From NCBI GenBank assembly GCA_945883435.1, contig CAMCXK010000018.1, forward strand, positions 1 to 46,148: a stretch of DNA of 46,148 nt, given 5' to 3'. Under the pieces are notes generated by a model. The model had not been told where the DNA came from. It worked only from the letters and a program-made list of their open reading frames with translations, and did not search any database. This document shows, piece by piece, positions 8,416 to 18,290 of this stretch. The DNA comes from Chthoniobacter flavus (GTDB lineage: Bacteria > Verrucomicrobiota > Verrucomicrobiia > Chthoniobacterales > Terrimicrobiaceae). How positions within the stretch are numbered: position 1 is the stretch's first letter; each line of letters begins with the position of its first letter. Both the position numbers and the translations under genes were made by a program.

Positions 8416-9581
8416 TGGGCGGGATTGTTGTCAAGCCGCGCTCGCGGATTCTCCACGGGCACGATTGGGTGTATGCGGGGGAAATTCTCAAAACCTTCGG
8501 CCAACCGGCCGATGGCGATGTCGTGTCGATCAAGGATGGGCGCGACCATGCGCTCGGGGTGGGGATTTTCAATTCCCGCTCGCAAATCACGGTGCGGCGC
8601 TTTTCGCGGCAGCGCCAGGAACTCGACCGGGACTTTTTCGAGCGCCGGATCGCCCAGGCGCTGGCCCACCGCGCACGCTCGGGATGCCGGCCCGATCTGG
8701 CGCGATTGGTTTGGAGCGAGAGCGACGGCCTTCCGGGCGTGGTGGCGGACCGCTATGGAAGTGTTGCGGTTTTGCAGACCCTCACTCTCGGGATGGATCG
8801 TCACAAGGCGGTGATCGCGGAGGTTTTGATGGCCGGAGTGGAGGGATTGAAGGGTGTGGTCGAGCGCAACGATGCCCCGGTGAGGGCCAGCGAGGGGTTG
8901 CCACTTGTGAAAGGACCCCTGGCGGGCGAGGTGCCGCCGGTGGTGGATGTCGAAGCCTCCGGAGTCCAATTTTCCGTGAGTCCTCTGGAAGGTCACAAGA
9001 CAGGGCTTTATCTCGACCAAATCGAATCCTACGCGGTTGTCGCCTCCCGGGCGAGCGGGCTCTCGGTTTTGGACTGCTTCAGCAACCAGGGCGGGTTCGC
9101 CCTCGCGTGTGCCAAAGCGGGAGCGGCAAGTGTGACCGCGGTCGAATCGGGCACCGAGAGTATCGAGCGCCTGCGGGCGAACGCCGTGCGGAACGAAGTG
9201 TCCGTGAATGTGCGGCAAGCCGATGTTTTTGATTTTCTCAAACGCCCCGACCAGCCCTCCTACGATCTGATCATTTTGGATCCCCCCTCGTTCACGAAAT
9301 CGCGGGGCCGCGTCGGCGAGGCCCTCCGGGGCTATCGCGACCTGCATGCCCGCGCCGCGCGCCTCTTGTCGAAAGACGGCCTGCTCGCGACCTTTTCATG
9401 CTCCCACCATGTCACCTCCGCGGAGTTCGAACAGGCCATCGCCGACGGCTTGGTGGATGCCCGGCGCAACATGCGGCTTGTCCGGCGCATCGGCCAACCG
9501 CTCGACCACCCCGTGGTGCTGGGGCTTCCCGAAACCGAGTATCTGAAAGGTGTGCTGCTGCAGGCCATGCCGGGGCGCTGA
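8415..9581 (+). CDS. rlmI: 23S rRNA m5C methyltransferase, RlmI family
   Basis: A 388-residue SAM-dependent RNA cytosine-C5 methyltransferase. The N-terminal about 70 residues form a PUA-type RNA-binding domain (VVKPRSRILHGHDWVYAGEI). The catalytic Rossmann domain has the SAM motif VLDCFSNQGGFALACAKAGA (219-238), motif IV ILDPPSF (287-293), and a Cys in FSCSHHV (C329) at the position expected for the catalytic nucleophile. In E. coli RlmI methylates C1962 of 23S rRNA; the exact site here is inferred. The frame is open upstream to 8145, but the ATG at 8415 with GGGAGG at 8402-8407 and the TGATG overlap with the MEKHLA gene define the start. Confidence 0.9.
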   Translation: MGGIVVKPRSRILHGHDWVYAGEILKTFGQPADGDVVSIKDGRDHALGVGIFNSRSQITVRRFSRQRQELDRDFFERRIAQALAHRARSGCRPDLARLVWSESDGLPGVVADRYGSVAVLQTLTLGMDRHKAVIAEVLMAGVEGLKGVVERNDAPVRASEGLPLVKGPLAGEVPPVVDVEASGVQFSVSPLEGHKTGLYLDQIESYAVVASRASGLSVLDCFSNQGGFALACAKAGAASVTAVESGTESIERLRANAVRNEVSVNVRQADVFDFLKRPDQPSYDLIILDPPSFTKSRGRVGEALRGYRDLHARAARLLSKDGLLATFSCSHHVTSAEFEQAIADGLVDARRNMRLVRRIGQPLDHPVVLGLPETEYLKGVLLQAMPGR

Positions 9582-9601
9582 GACGCTGGATCGAATTTTT
9601 C

Positions 9602-9630
9602 TTGACATGGGGCTTGCAACCCATTGGTAA
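9602..9630 (+). promoter_or_regulatory. Candidate sigma-70-type promoter for the DUF4912-xer pair
   Basis: A perfect -35 box TTGACA at 9602-9607 is followed 17 bases later by TGGTAA (9625-9630), a weak match to a -10 box. It lies 45 bases before the chosen ATG of the DUF4912 gene and directly after rlmI, consistent with a new transcription unit. Assigned by eye only. Confidence 0.4.
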
Positions 9631-9674
9631 GCGGCCTAATCCCTCGCATTGTTCGCGTCGTTCCAAGTGCACGT

Positions 9675-10832
9675 ATGAACCAACCATCCGCCACCCAAGC
9701 TCCGTCGAAGCGCTCCCGAGGCCCTTCCAGCGACTCCGCTCCACCACGGTCCCGCCGCGCCCCGCGGCGGCTGGACGACCTGACCGGCGATTTGCCGCGC
9801 AGCTACGGGCAAGACATTCTTTTCCTGGTCGCACAGGAACCGCACTGGCTCTTCACCTACTGGGACATCGACATTTCGCGGCATCCGGGAGGCCCGTGCT
9901 TCTTGCGCGTGGAGGATGAAAACGGCTCCGTGGAACAAACCATCGAGGTCGGCTTCGAAACCCGCAACTGGTATATCCCGGTGAAGCACTCCGGGGCGGC
10001 CTACACGCTGGAAATCGGCTTTTTCAGGAACGGTGCCTGGAACCGCATCGCCCGCTCCGCAGCCGCGCGCACCCCGCGCGAGGGGTTCTCAGAGCGCGAC
10101 GATTTCGATTTTGCAACGATTCCCGTGCATCTGGGATTCCAGAAACTTGTCGAAACGGTCTCGAGGGCCGGCTTGCCGGAGGACGGCATGGCCACCGCGC
10201 TTGCCAAGCTGCAGCGTTTGCAAAAACCGTCTGTGCCTCCCGCGGTGGCGCATGGGGCGGTCGCCTCGGCCGCGCTGGGATCGTCCCCGGTTGACTGGGC
10301 GGCGATGGACTCGGAGCGTTTGCACTCGGAGATTCTGGCGCGCATATCGGGCAGTCTCACCTCGGGGGAATGGCCGTCCTTGCGCGAGCGCTTGCGCGAG
10401 TCGGTGTCGGGAAGCGCGATGGCGTCGAGTTTTGAAAACTTCTCCGCGGGATTGTCCTCCGGCGAAATGGCAGGGACTTCCGCCGGGGTTGTGGAGTTTG
10501 CCCGTGTGTTGTCCAGCTGGATCGCTGCCGGTCTTTCTTCGCAGGCTTTTGCGGCTCCGGGGATGGAGGTCTCGTCCTTTGCCGCTGCCCGCCATGCCGC
10601 CGGTTTGGAAACCTCCGCCGAATGGATGTTCCCGGAGACCTCCGCCACTTTGCCCTCCGGCCTGTCCTCAAGCGAGTTGGCCGCCCGCGCGGTCCTGGCG
10701 GAATGGCTGTCGTCGGCTCCAGGCCAATGGAGCGGCGAACTGCTGAGCCAACATGCCCAGGCGCTCCTCTCCGGTTGGTCGAGCAGCCTCCTCGCCGGTG
10801 AACGTTCCAGTTGGCACGGTTCGCCACAGTGA
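9675..10832 (+). CDS. DUF4912 protein with Ser/Ala-rich low-complexity C-terminal half
   Basis: A 385-residue protein. After a basic disordered start (SKRSRGP..RRAPRRL) comes a DUF4912 domain at about 35-150, with the typical LPRSYGQDILFLVAQEPHWL, FTYWDI, and VEDENGS/EVGFETRNWYIPV strands. DUF4912 proteins are immunoglobulin-like, of unknown function. They are often found near alpha-glucan enzymes, and here a GH13 enzyme lies 4.5 kb downstream. The second half (about 190-385) is unusual: Ser/Ala/Gly/Leu-rich, with recurring LSSG and LSS.W motifs and regularly spaced Trp, and it ends in ERSSWHGSPQ. The ATG at 9675 is preferred to an upstream ATG at 9624 that would sit inside the candidate promoter. 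Its last four bases overlap the GTG of the recombinase gene. Confidence 0.85.
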   Translation: MNQPSATQAPSKRSRGPSSDSAPPRSRRAPRRLDDLTGDLPRSYGQDILFLVAQEPHWLFTYWDIDISRHPGGPCFLRVEDENGSVEQTIEVGFETRNWYIPVKHSGAAYTLEIGFFRNGAWNRIARSAAARTPREGFSERDDFDFATIPVHLGFQKLVETVSRAGLPEDGMATALAKLQRLQKPSVPPAVAHGAVASAALGSSPVDWAAMDSERLHSEILARISGSLTSGEWPSLRERLRESVSGSAMASSFENFSAGLSSGEMAGTSAGVVEFARVLSSWIAAGLSSQAFAAPGMEVSSFAAARHAAGLETSAEWMFPETSATLPSGLSSSELAARAVLAEWLSSAPGQWSGELLSQHAQALLSGWSSSLLAGERSSWHGSPQ

Positions 10833-11749
10833 AAAAAAACGCCCCGCCGGCCAAACGGCCCGATCTTTGGGCCGAACGGTTTTTCCGCTATTTGGAAGCC
10901 GAGCAAAATGCCTCCCCGCGCACAATCCGGACCTACCGTGTGTCGCTGCTGGCGTTCCGTGCGTTCCGCCCGGGATCCGACTGGACGCGGCTTCAAGCGG
11001 TGGATTTCAGGGCGTGGATGCTGGAGCTGATGAACTCCGGTCGCGCCCGTGCAAGCATCCGCACACGCTTTGCAGCCTTGCGGGCCTTTTACCGTTTCCT
11101 GCTCCTGCGGCAGGCGGTTTCCAAAAATGTGTTGTTGGAGGTGGTTCTTCCCAAGCCGGAGCGTCAACTTCCCCGCTTCCTCACCACGGGACAGGTGGAA
11201 ACCCTCGTGGAAACCCCCGGCCGGAACACGAAATCGCGCCAGGCGCCGTCTTGGATGGCGGCACGCGATGCGGCGGTGATCGAATTGTTCTACTCCACCG
11301 GCATGCGGTTGTCGGAGTTGGTTGGACTGAATGTCGCCGATGTCGATGCCATCAATGAAAGCGCCCGCGTCACCGGCAAAGGCGGCCGGGAGCGGATTTG
11401 CCCGGTGGGAGGACCCGCTTTGGAGGCCATTCAGCGGTATCGCAGGGAGGCGGGCGTCCACGCGGGTCCCTTGTTCGTGAACAAGTCGCGCCGGCGGCTG
11501 TCCGGACGTTCGGTCCATGCGCTTCTCCGTCTGCGCCTGCGGCAGGCCGGGCTGCCTGCCGATTTGTCTCCGCACAAACTGCGGCATTCGTTTGCCACGC
11601 ACCTTTTGGACAACGGGGCGGATCTCCGCAGCGTGCAGTCCCTCCTCGGGCATGCCAGTCTTTCCACCACCCAGATCTACACCCACGTCACGATCGACCG
11701 GCTCAAATCCGCCTACTTCGCGGCCCACCCCCGCGCCTCGATGCCCTGA
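10829..11749 (+). CDS. xerC: Tyrosine recombinase, XerC/XerD type
   Basis: A 306-residue integrase-family recombinase expected to resolve chromosome dimers at dif. Residues about 12-95 form the SAM-like core-binding domain (RFFRYLEAEQNASPRTIRTY). The catalytic domain carries the full set R160 (GMRLSEL), K184 (TGKGGRER), H249 and R252 (PHKLRHSFATHLL), H275 (LGHASLS) and nucleophile Y284 (TQIYTHV). Length and absence of mobile genes nearby favour the housekeeping XerC/D role over a phage integrase; XerC versus XerD cannot be settled here. The start is GTG at 10829, overlapping the previous stop as GTGA, which implies translational coupling; an upstream TTG at 10811 is possible. Confidence 0.87.
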   Translation: MKKNAPPAKRPDLWAERFFRYLEAEQNASPRTIRTYRVSLLAFRAFRPGSDWTRLQAVDFRAWMLELMNSGRARASIRTRFAALRAFYRFLLLRQAVSKNVLLEVVLPKPERQLPRFLTTGQVETLVETPGRNTKSRQAPSWMAARDAAVIELFYSTGMRLSELVGLNVADVDAINESARVTGKGGRERICPVGGPALEAIQRYRREAGVHAGPLFVNKSRRRLSGRSVHALLRLRLRQAGLPADLSPHKLRHSFATHLLDNGADLRSVQSLLGHASLSTTQIYTHVTIDRLKSAYFAAHPRASMP

Positions 11750-11806
11750 GGGGGGGCAGTTTTTTCTTGCGAAGCCCGCTGGCCGCAGGGACCTTCCACC
11801 CGCGCC

Positions 11807-13216
<1,410 letters not shown>

Positions 13217-13217
<1 letters not shown>

Positions 13218-13921
13218 TGCCGGATTCGACGCCCAGGCATGTCGCCGTCATCATGGACGGGAACGGCCGGTGGGCCGCGCAGCGAGGCTTGCCGCGGCTG
13301 GCAGGCCACGAGGCCGGATCGAAATCGATCGAGCGCTGCGTGCAGGCCTGTCTCGACACAGGGGTGGAATACCTCACGCTTTACGCCTTCTCATCGGAAA
13401 ACTGGAAACGCCCGGCCCTCGAGGTCAATGGTCTGATGCTGCTCCTCGAGCGGTTTTTGAACCAGAAACGCGACGAGATGGTGCGCGAGGGCATCCGTCT
13501 GCACCACATCGGCCGCGCTGATGATCTTCCACCGCCGTGCCGCCGGAAGCTGGATGAGGTTCTCCACGCGACTGCGGGAAACTCCCGTCTGCACCTCGTT
13601 CTGGCGATCAGCTACAGCGGCCGCACGGAAATTCTCGACGCCATCCGCTCCATCGCCTGCGATGTGAAGTCGGGAGTCCTCGATCCCGGGGCGATTGATG
13701 CCACCCAGGTCGAGGCGCGGCTGGGGACCGCAGGCATGCCGGATCCCGACTTGTTGATCCGCACCTCGGGCGAGATGCGCATCTCCAACTTCTTGCTGTG
13801 GCAGTTGAGCTACACGGAAATCCACGTGACCAAAAAACTCTGGCCCGACTTTCAAAGGGAGGACTTCCTGGCTGCCCTGGAGGACTATGCCAGCCGCTCG
13901 CGCCGGTTCGGCGGAGTTTGA
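13217..13921 (+). CDS. uppS: Undecaprenyl diphosphate synthase (cis-prenyltransferase)
   Basis: A 234-residue cis-prenyltransferase that extends farnesyl diphosphate to the C55 lipid carrier used for peptidoglycan and surface polysaccharides. Family motifs are all present: HVAVIMDGNGRWA (8-20) with catalytic D14, LYAFSSENWKRP, and the C-terminal LLIRTSGEMRISNFLLWQL with the diphosphate-binding Arg/Ser. The long frame upstream is a shadow of purA; the true ATG at 13217 overlaps the purA stop. Its product would be the carrier for the glycan assembled by the 18-32 kb locus. Confidence 0.95.
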
Positions 13922-14047
13922 GTGGCGGGTCCAGGGATGCCGCAAGTGCGGTCACCCGCGGCTTAAAATGATTGCCCGCGGCAAGCCCCCGTTCCTATGG
14001 TTTGCATGCTGCAAGGGATGCCGCCCTTGCACGGCCAGCCATTGACT

Positions 14048-14716
14048 ATGCCATCTTCCGCCACTTCCAGCCTCTACCGGTTTTTATCGGCAGCGGCATT
14101 GGCATGCCTCCTGTCGGCGTGTGCCACGACGACCGGATACGAGCGCCCCCGGGGGCCCTTGATGGCGGCCGGTCCCTTTGACACCGTGGTGCTCGATGCC
14201 GGGCATGGTGGACAGGATCCGGGCGCGCGGGCCGTGTCTGGATTGCCCGAGAAGGCTCTGGCACTGGACACCTCCCGTCGCGTGGCTGTCCTCCTGCGTC
14301 AAGCCGGACTGCGTGTCGTCGAGACGCGTTCCCGGGATGTGTTCATCCCGCTCGACGGGCGCGTCGCCATGTCGAACCGCCTGAGAAACGCCATCTTTGT
14401 GAGCATCCACTTCAATTGGGCCAAGCGGGCCAAAGCAGCGGGCATTGAAACCTTCTACCACTCGCCCCGCGCCTCGCGCCTGGCCCACCACCTTCAAAAA
14501 CAAACCCTCCAAGCCTACGGTGCCAGCAACCGGGGCGTGAAAACGCGCGGCTTTTACGTGCTCAAGAACAACCGGCGACCGGCTGTTCTTTGCGAACTCG
14601 GATTTCTTTCCAACAAGGGAGACAATCGCACTGTTCAAAAACCGGCGGTCCGTCAGCGCCTGGCGGAGGCAATCGCTTCCGCCATCATTGCCGAGAAAAA
14701 CGGTCAATCCCCCTGA
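14048..14716 (+). CDS. N-acetylmuramoyl-L-alanine amidase (Amidase_3), lipoprotein
   Basis: A 222-residue zinc amidase that cuts the bond between muramic acid and the stem peptide. The N-terminus is a lipoprotein signal, with lipobox LLSAC placing the lipidated Cys at residue 25. The Amidase_3 zinc site is complete: H53 in DAGHGGQDPG, E68 in LPEKALALD, H121 in FVSIHFNWA, and catalytic E183 in LCELGFLSN. It lacks AMIN or SPOR domains. Three in-frame ATGs lie upstream (13997, 14006, 14018); 14048 is chosen because it gives a normal signal peptide length. It converges on ndk with only 7 bases between the two stops. Confidence 0.9.
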   Translation: MPSSATSSLYRFLSAAALACLLSACATTTGYERPRGPLMAAGPFDTVVLDAGHGGQDPGARAVSGLPEKALALDTSRRVAVLLRQAGLRVVETRSRDVFIPLDGRVAMSNRLRNAIFVSIHFNWAKRAKAAGIETFYHSPRASRLAHHLQKQTLQAYGASNRGVKTRGFYVLKNNRRPAVLCELGFLSNKGDNRTVQKPAVRQRLAEAIASAIIAEKNGQSP

Positions 14717-14723
14717 GAGCGGG

Positions 14724-15152
14724 TCAGGGCATCGGGTAATCGAAAATCTCGCCGTCGCGGAAAAACCGCTTCAACTCGACCGCGGCGCTCTCCTCGCTGT
14801 CGGAGGCATGCGCGACGTTTTTCATCATGGTGGTGCCGAAGTCGCCGCGAATCGTTCCGGCGGCCGCCTTGGTCGAATCCGTGGGCCCGAGAAGCTCGCG
14901 CACCCGGTCGATGACCCGGTCGCCGGAAACGGCCAGTGCGACCAGTGGTGTGGAGGCCATGAACTCCTCGACCTCGGGGAAGAACGGCTTCGAAGCGATG
15001 TGAGCATAGTGCTCGCGCAACAGGCTCGCATCGGCACGAAACATCTTGCAGCCGCGGATTTGGAATCCCGCCTTTTCAAACCGCCCGATCACCTCTCCGG
15101 CCGTTCGGCCTGTGAGACAATCCGGCTTCAATAAAACCAGCGTTGTTTGCAT
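14724..15152 (-). CDS. ndk: Nucleoside diphosphate kinase
   Basis: A 142-residue enzyme that moves the gamma phosphate between nucleoside di- and triphosphates through a phosphohistidine. It starts TTLVLLKPDCL, and the active-site segment KNVAHASDSEESA carries the phosphorylated H115. Length is typical for bacterial Ndk. The start at 15152 (MQTTLVLLKP) is chosen over a longer frame to 15224 because canonical Ndk begins just before the KPD motif. Confidence 0.95.
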   Translation of the reverse strand: MQTTLVLLKPDCLTGRTAGEVIGRFEKAGFQIRGCKMFRADASLLREHYAHIASKPFFPEVEEFMASTPLVALAVSGDRVIDRVRELLGPTDSTKAAAGTIRGDFGTTMMKNVAHASDSEESAAVELKRFFRDGEIFDYPMP

Positions 15153-15331
15153 AGCGCGGCAATCTACCCGCCCCGCGCCAAGGGGGAAGCACATTTCTCC
15201 CCGCCAGGGGCGGACGCGGCGCATGCCCGCGGTGGCAGGCTGTGCGAATTCAACGATTCCACAAACGTGCGCCGGGAGTTTGTCATCGCGGGTTGCCCCG
15301 CATCGCCAGCCCGTGGAAACGTGGTCCGTTC

Positions 15332-17929
15332 ATGGAGTGGATTTGTCGTGCCCTCGTTGTCTCTTGGTTGACCGCGTGCCTGCAGGGGCAGGCGCTGCGG
15401 GCGGCAGCCCATGACAGCCGTCTCGAGGCCGATGGCATCTGGCACGACAAGGTCTCCGACATCATGCCCCGGCACCCGGCGCGGGGCGAGGGGTTCCGGC
15501 TCGAGTTGCGGGCTTTTCGATACGATGCCACCCGGGCCTCGCTGGCGCTGGTCGTGGACGGGCGGACCACCCACCTGCCGATGCGTTGGGACCGGCACGC
15601 CGAGGGCGACACATACGATGTCTGGGCGGTGGATGTTCCAGGAATCGAGAGCGACAGCGCGCACTATCATTTTCAGATTTTTGACGGTTCCGCCTTCGCC
15701 ACCTTCGCGCGTTCCGGTTTCTGGAACGGCAGTCCACCGGGGGGCGACTTCCAGCTGAACCTGACAGGGCTCGGGGCTTATGAATTGGGCGCCACGGTGA
15801 CAGCGGATGTCACGGTCTTCCGCGTGTGGTGTCCCGGCGTGGAGCGGGCCCAAGTGGTGCTGGATCCCGGCGGAGGAGAGCCGCTGGTGCGGGAGATGGC
15901 CGTGGTGGACGGGCATTGGCAGGTGCGCGCGGAAGGGGTGGGCGCCGGACGTTCCTATCGCTACCGTTTTTTGCGGAACGGCCAGTGGTTCGACCGCAAC
16001 GATCCCCGGGCGCGGCGATTGGCGCGGGATTTGCGCCACTCGATCACCGTGGACAGCCACTACGCCTGGAAGGATGCGGGGTGGGCGCCGCCGGACTTGG
16101 AGGAGTCGATCATTTGCGAGGCCCATGTGGGAACTTTCAGCGGTCGCGGAGACGGGGGCGGGGGACATCCAGCGGGCTACCGCGATCTGGTCGACCGTCA
16201 CGTCGCACACCTGGCCGAGGCGGGTTTCAATGTGCTTCAGCTCATGCCCGTGCAGGAATTTCCCGGAGACATCTCGTGGGGCTACAATCCCGCATTTTTG
16301 TTCGCTCCCGAGTCGGCGTATGGAACTCCGGAGGATTTGAAGTATTTGGTGGAGGCGTGCCACCGGGCGGGTATCGCGGTATGGCTGGACGTGGTGCTGA
16401 ACCATTTCGACGGGCCGAATCTCGAAGGCAACCTCGGGCTCTTCAATGGCGAAGAATTGTATTTTTATCCCGAGGGCAATGGCTACCGGGAAACCGGGTA
16501 TGGTCCCCGGCCCGACTATGGGCGGGCGGAAGTGCGCGAGATGCTGGTCGATGCGATGCGGTTCTGGATCGAGGAATACCACATCGATGGATTCCGCCTG
16601 GATCACACCAATCTGGTGAAGGTCAATGGCGAGGGATGGCAACTTTTGCGCGAGATCGCCCAAATGCGGGACCGGGTCGATCCGCGCGTCGTGCTCACCG
16701 CCGAACAATGGCCGAATGATGAATCCGTGACACGCCCCGTGAAATGGGGAGGGGCCGGAATGGACGCGCAGTGGAGCGATTTGTTTCACGACAATGCCCG
16801 TGCGGCGCTCAACCAACTGGCTTACGGCGATCCCTCGATGTGGCAGGTGGCGCTGGGATTGAACCATTTCGGCTACTCCGCGAGGCAGATGATCCATTTC
16901 ATCGAGAGCCACGACGAGTCCCGGGAAAGCCCGCAATTTGCCGCCGAGGGCCGGTTGGTGCAGGTGGCCGACCAGATCGGTCCGCATAGTTCCTACGGCC
17001 TCGGGCGGGGGAAGCTGTTTTACGGGCTGACGATGTTCGGAGCTGCCACGCCGTTGTTTTTATATGGACAGGAAATCGCCACGGAAATCGGGTTTGGCGA
17101 CAAGGAGGTCCACAAAATTCCTTGGGAGCGAAAGGGGCAATTCCCGGGATTTTTTGCAGCCTGTCGGGACATGGCCTGGCTCAAGCGGCGGTCGCCCGCT
17201 CTCCGGGCGGATCGCTGGCAACGCATCTATCATGTGAACGAAGGGGCCAACGTGTTGGCTTGGGAGCGCGCCCACAACGGCCACTTTGTGATCGTGGTGG
17301 CCAATTTTTCAAATGCCGACTTTACCGATTATTGGGTCGGGCTTCCGACAGGCGGCACTTGGCACGAAACCATCAACACCAACGCGGTGCGCTATGGCGG
17401 CAGCGGGTCTTTTCAGAATGGGCCCGCGTTCAAAGCCTTCGACGGCCCCAGCGGCGGCATGCCGTTCTCGGCACCTTTGAAACTCCCCCGCCATTCCATG
17501 GTGGTATTGACAAACGTATCCTACGATCTGGAGCCTCGCACCGATGCCGATCGCGATGGCATCGACGACCAATGGGAATCCGCCCGCCAGCGAAATCCCA
17601 ACCTGGATTTCGACGCCTGGCTCGATCCCGACAGCGATGGATTTTCGAACCGTGACGAGTTTCTTTGGGGAACGGATCCCGATCTTCCGAATGGCCCGCC
17701 CGGTGTGCTTGTGGAACACGCCCTTGAAGGACGCCGGATTCGCCATTGGTTGCCCCCACGGCGGGCGGCACGGTTGGAAATCTCCGACGATTTGAAGGTC
17801 TGGACACCAGACGGCCGTGGTGAAGAAATTCGCACTGGTGGAAGTGCGGGTCCTGTCGAAATCGATGTGCTAGACCCGGAGCCGGTCGACCGGCGGTTTT
17901 ACCGTTTCAAGATTCGCTGGGACCCTTGA
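15332..17929 (+). CDS. Secreted GH13 alpha-amylase family enzyme with calcium-binding repeats
   Basis: An 865-residue glycoside hydrolase. Domains in order: signal peptide (about 1-25); a beta domain (about 35-145) like the CBM34 N-domain of neopullulanases; a CBM48-like domain (about 150-235, VFRVWCPGVERAQVVLD); and the GH13 barrel with VWLDVVLNH, GFRLDH (nucleophile D424), VVLTAEQWP (acid/base E458) and IESHDE (D528). A beta C-domain follows, then DADRDGIDDQWE and DPDSDGFSNRDEF, thrombospondin-3/EF-like calcium loops (about 730-785), and a short beta-rich C-terminal domain (LEISDDLKVWT, RRFYRFKI). The barrel sequence is close to branching-enzyme and trehalohydrolase types; substrate specificity cannot be fixed. 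Export suggests breakdown of external alpha-glucan. Confidence 0.9.
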   Translation: MEWICRALVVSWLTACLQGQALRAAAHDSRLEADGIWHDKVSDIMPRHPARGEGFRLELRAFRYDATRASLALVVDGRTTHLPMRWDRHAEGDTYDVWAVDVPGIESDSAHYHFQIFDGSAFATFARSGFWNGSPPGGDFQLNLTGLGAYELGATVTADVTVFRVWCPGVERAQVVLDPGGGEPLVREMAVVDGHWQVRAEGVGAGRSYRYRFLRNGQWFDRNDPRARRLARDLRHSITVDSHYAWKDAGWAPPDLEESIICEAHVGTFSGRGDGGGGHPAGYRDLVDRHVAHLAEAGFNVLQLMPVQEFPGDISWGYNPAFLFAPESAYGTPEDLKYLVEACHRAGIAVWLDVVLNHFDGPNLEGNLGLFNGEELYFYPEGNGYRETGYGPRPDYGRAEVREMLVDAMRFWIEEYHIDGFRLDHTNLVKVNGEGWQLLREIAQMRDRVDPRVVLTAEQWPNDESVTRPVKWGGAGMDAQWSDLFHDNARAALNQLAYGDPSMWQVALGLNHFGYSARQMIHFIESHDESRESPQFAAEGRLVQVADQIGPHSSYGLGRGKLFYGLTMFGAATPLFLYGQEIATEIGFGDKEVHKIPWERKGQFPGFFAACRDMAWLKRRSPALRADRWQRIYHVNEGANVLAWERAHNGHFVIVVANFSNADFTDYWVGLPTGGTWHETINTNAVRYGGSGSFQNGPAFKAFDGPSGGMPFSAPLKLPRHSMVVLTNVSYDLEPRTDADRDGIDDQWESARQRNPNLDFDAWLDPDSDGFSNRDEFLWGTDPDLPNGPPGVLVEHALEGRRIRHWLPPRRAARLEISDDLKVWTPDGRGEEIRTGGSAGPVEIDVLDPEPVDRRFYRFKIRWDP

Positions 17930-17941
17930 ACTGTCTTTCCC

Positions 17942-18015
<74 letters not shown>

Positions 18016-18290
18016 GAAAAAAAGACACCCGAAACCACCGGGCTCCGCTCACTATGTCTCGGATATGGCGAAAGGCAAGAAAATCAATTTTTTTGATTGA
18101 CGCCATAAAGCCGCTGAATTGGTTTTATCCGTAAATCCGGAGATCGGTTGACTCTCACAGTGCTTGAGGACAAGTGGCACAGCTTGAGGCAGGCTGATTC
18201 TTTTTGAACTCTTCCAAAAAAATTGATGTCTTTACCCACCATACGATGACTTGAAAATGGTCATCTCGCTATCTTCACCGCTCCATTCCG
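18016..18290. other. Intergenic region at the left border of the glycan locus
   Basis: This 275-base, AT-richer stretch lies between tRNA-Pro and the first sulfotransferase. An AT-rich inverted repeat AATCAA-TTTTT-TTGATT (18082-18098) is present. No copy of the tRNA 3' end, no integrase remnant and no coding frame was seen. A promoter for the sulfotransferase should be here, but no convincing -35/-10 pair was found. Confidence 0.6.

Noticed and set aside
10829-11749. Phage or integron integrase
   Set aside because: Length, motifs and housekeeping surroundings fit XerC/D; no attachment sites or cargo genes nearby.
13940-13951. CCGC-AAGT-GCGG hairpin after uppS as a terminator
   Set aside because: Very short stem and no following T run.
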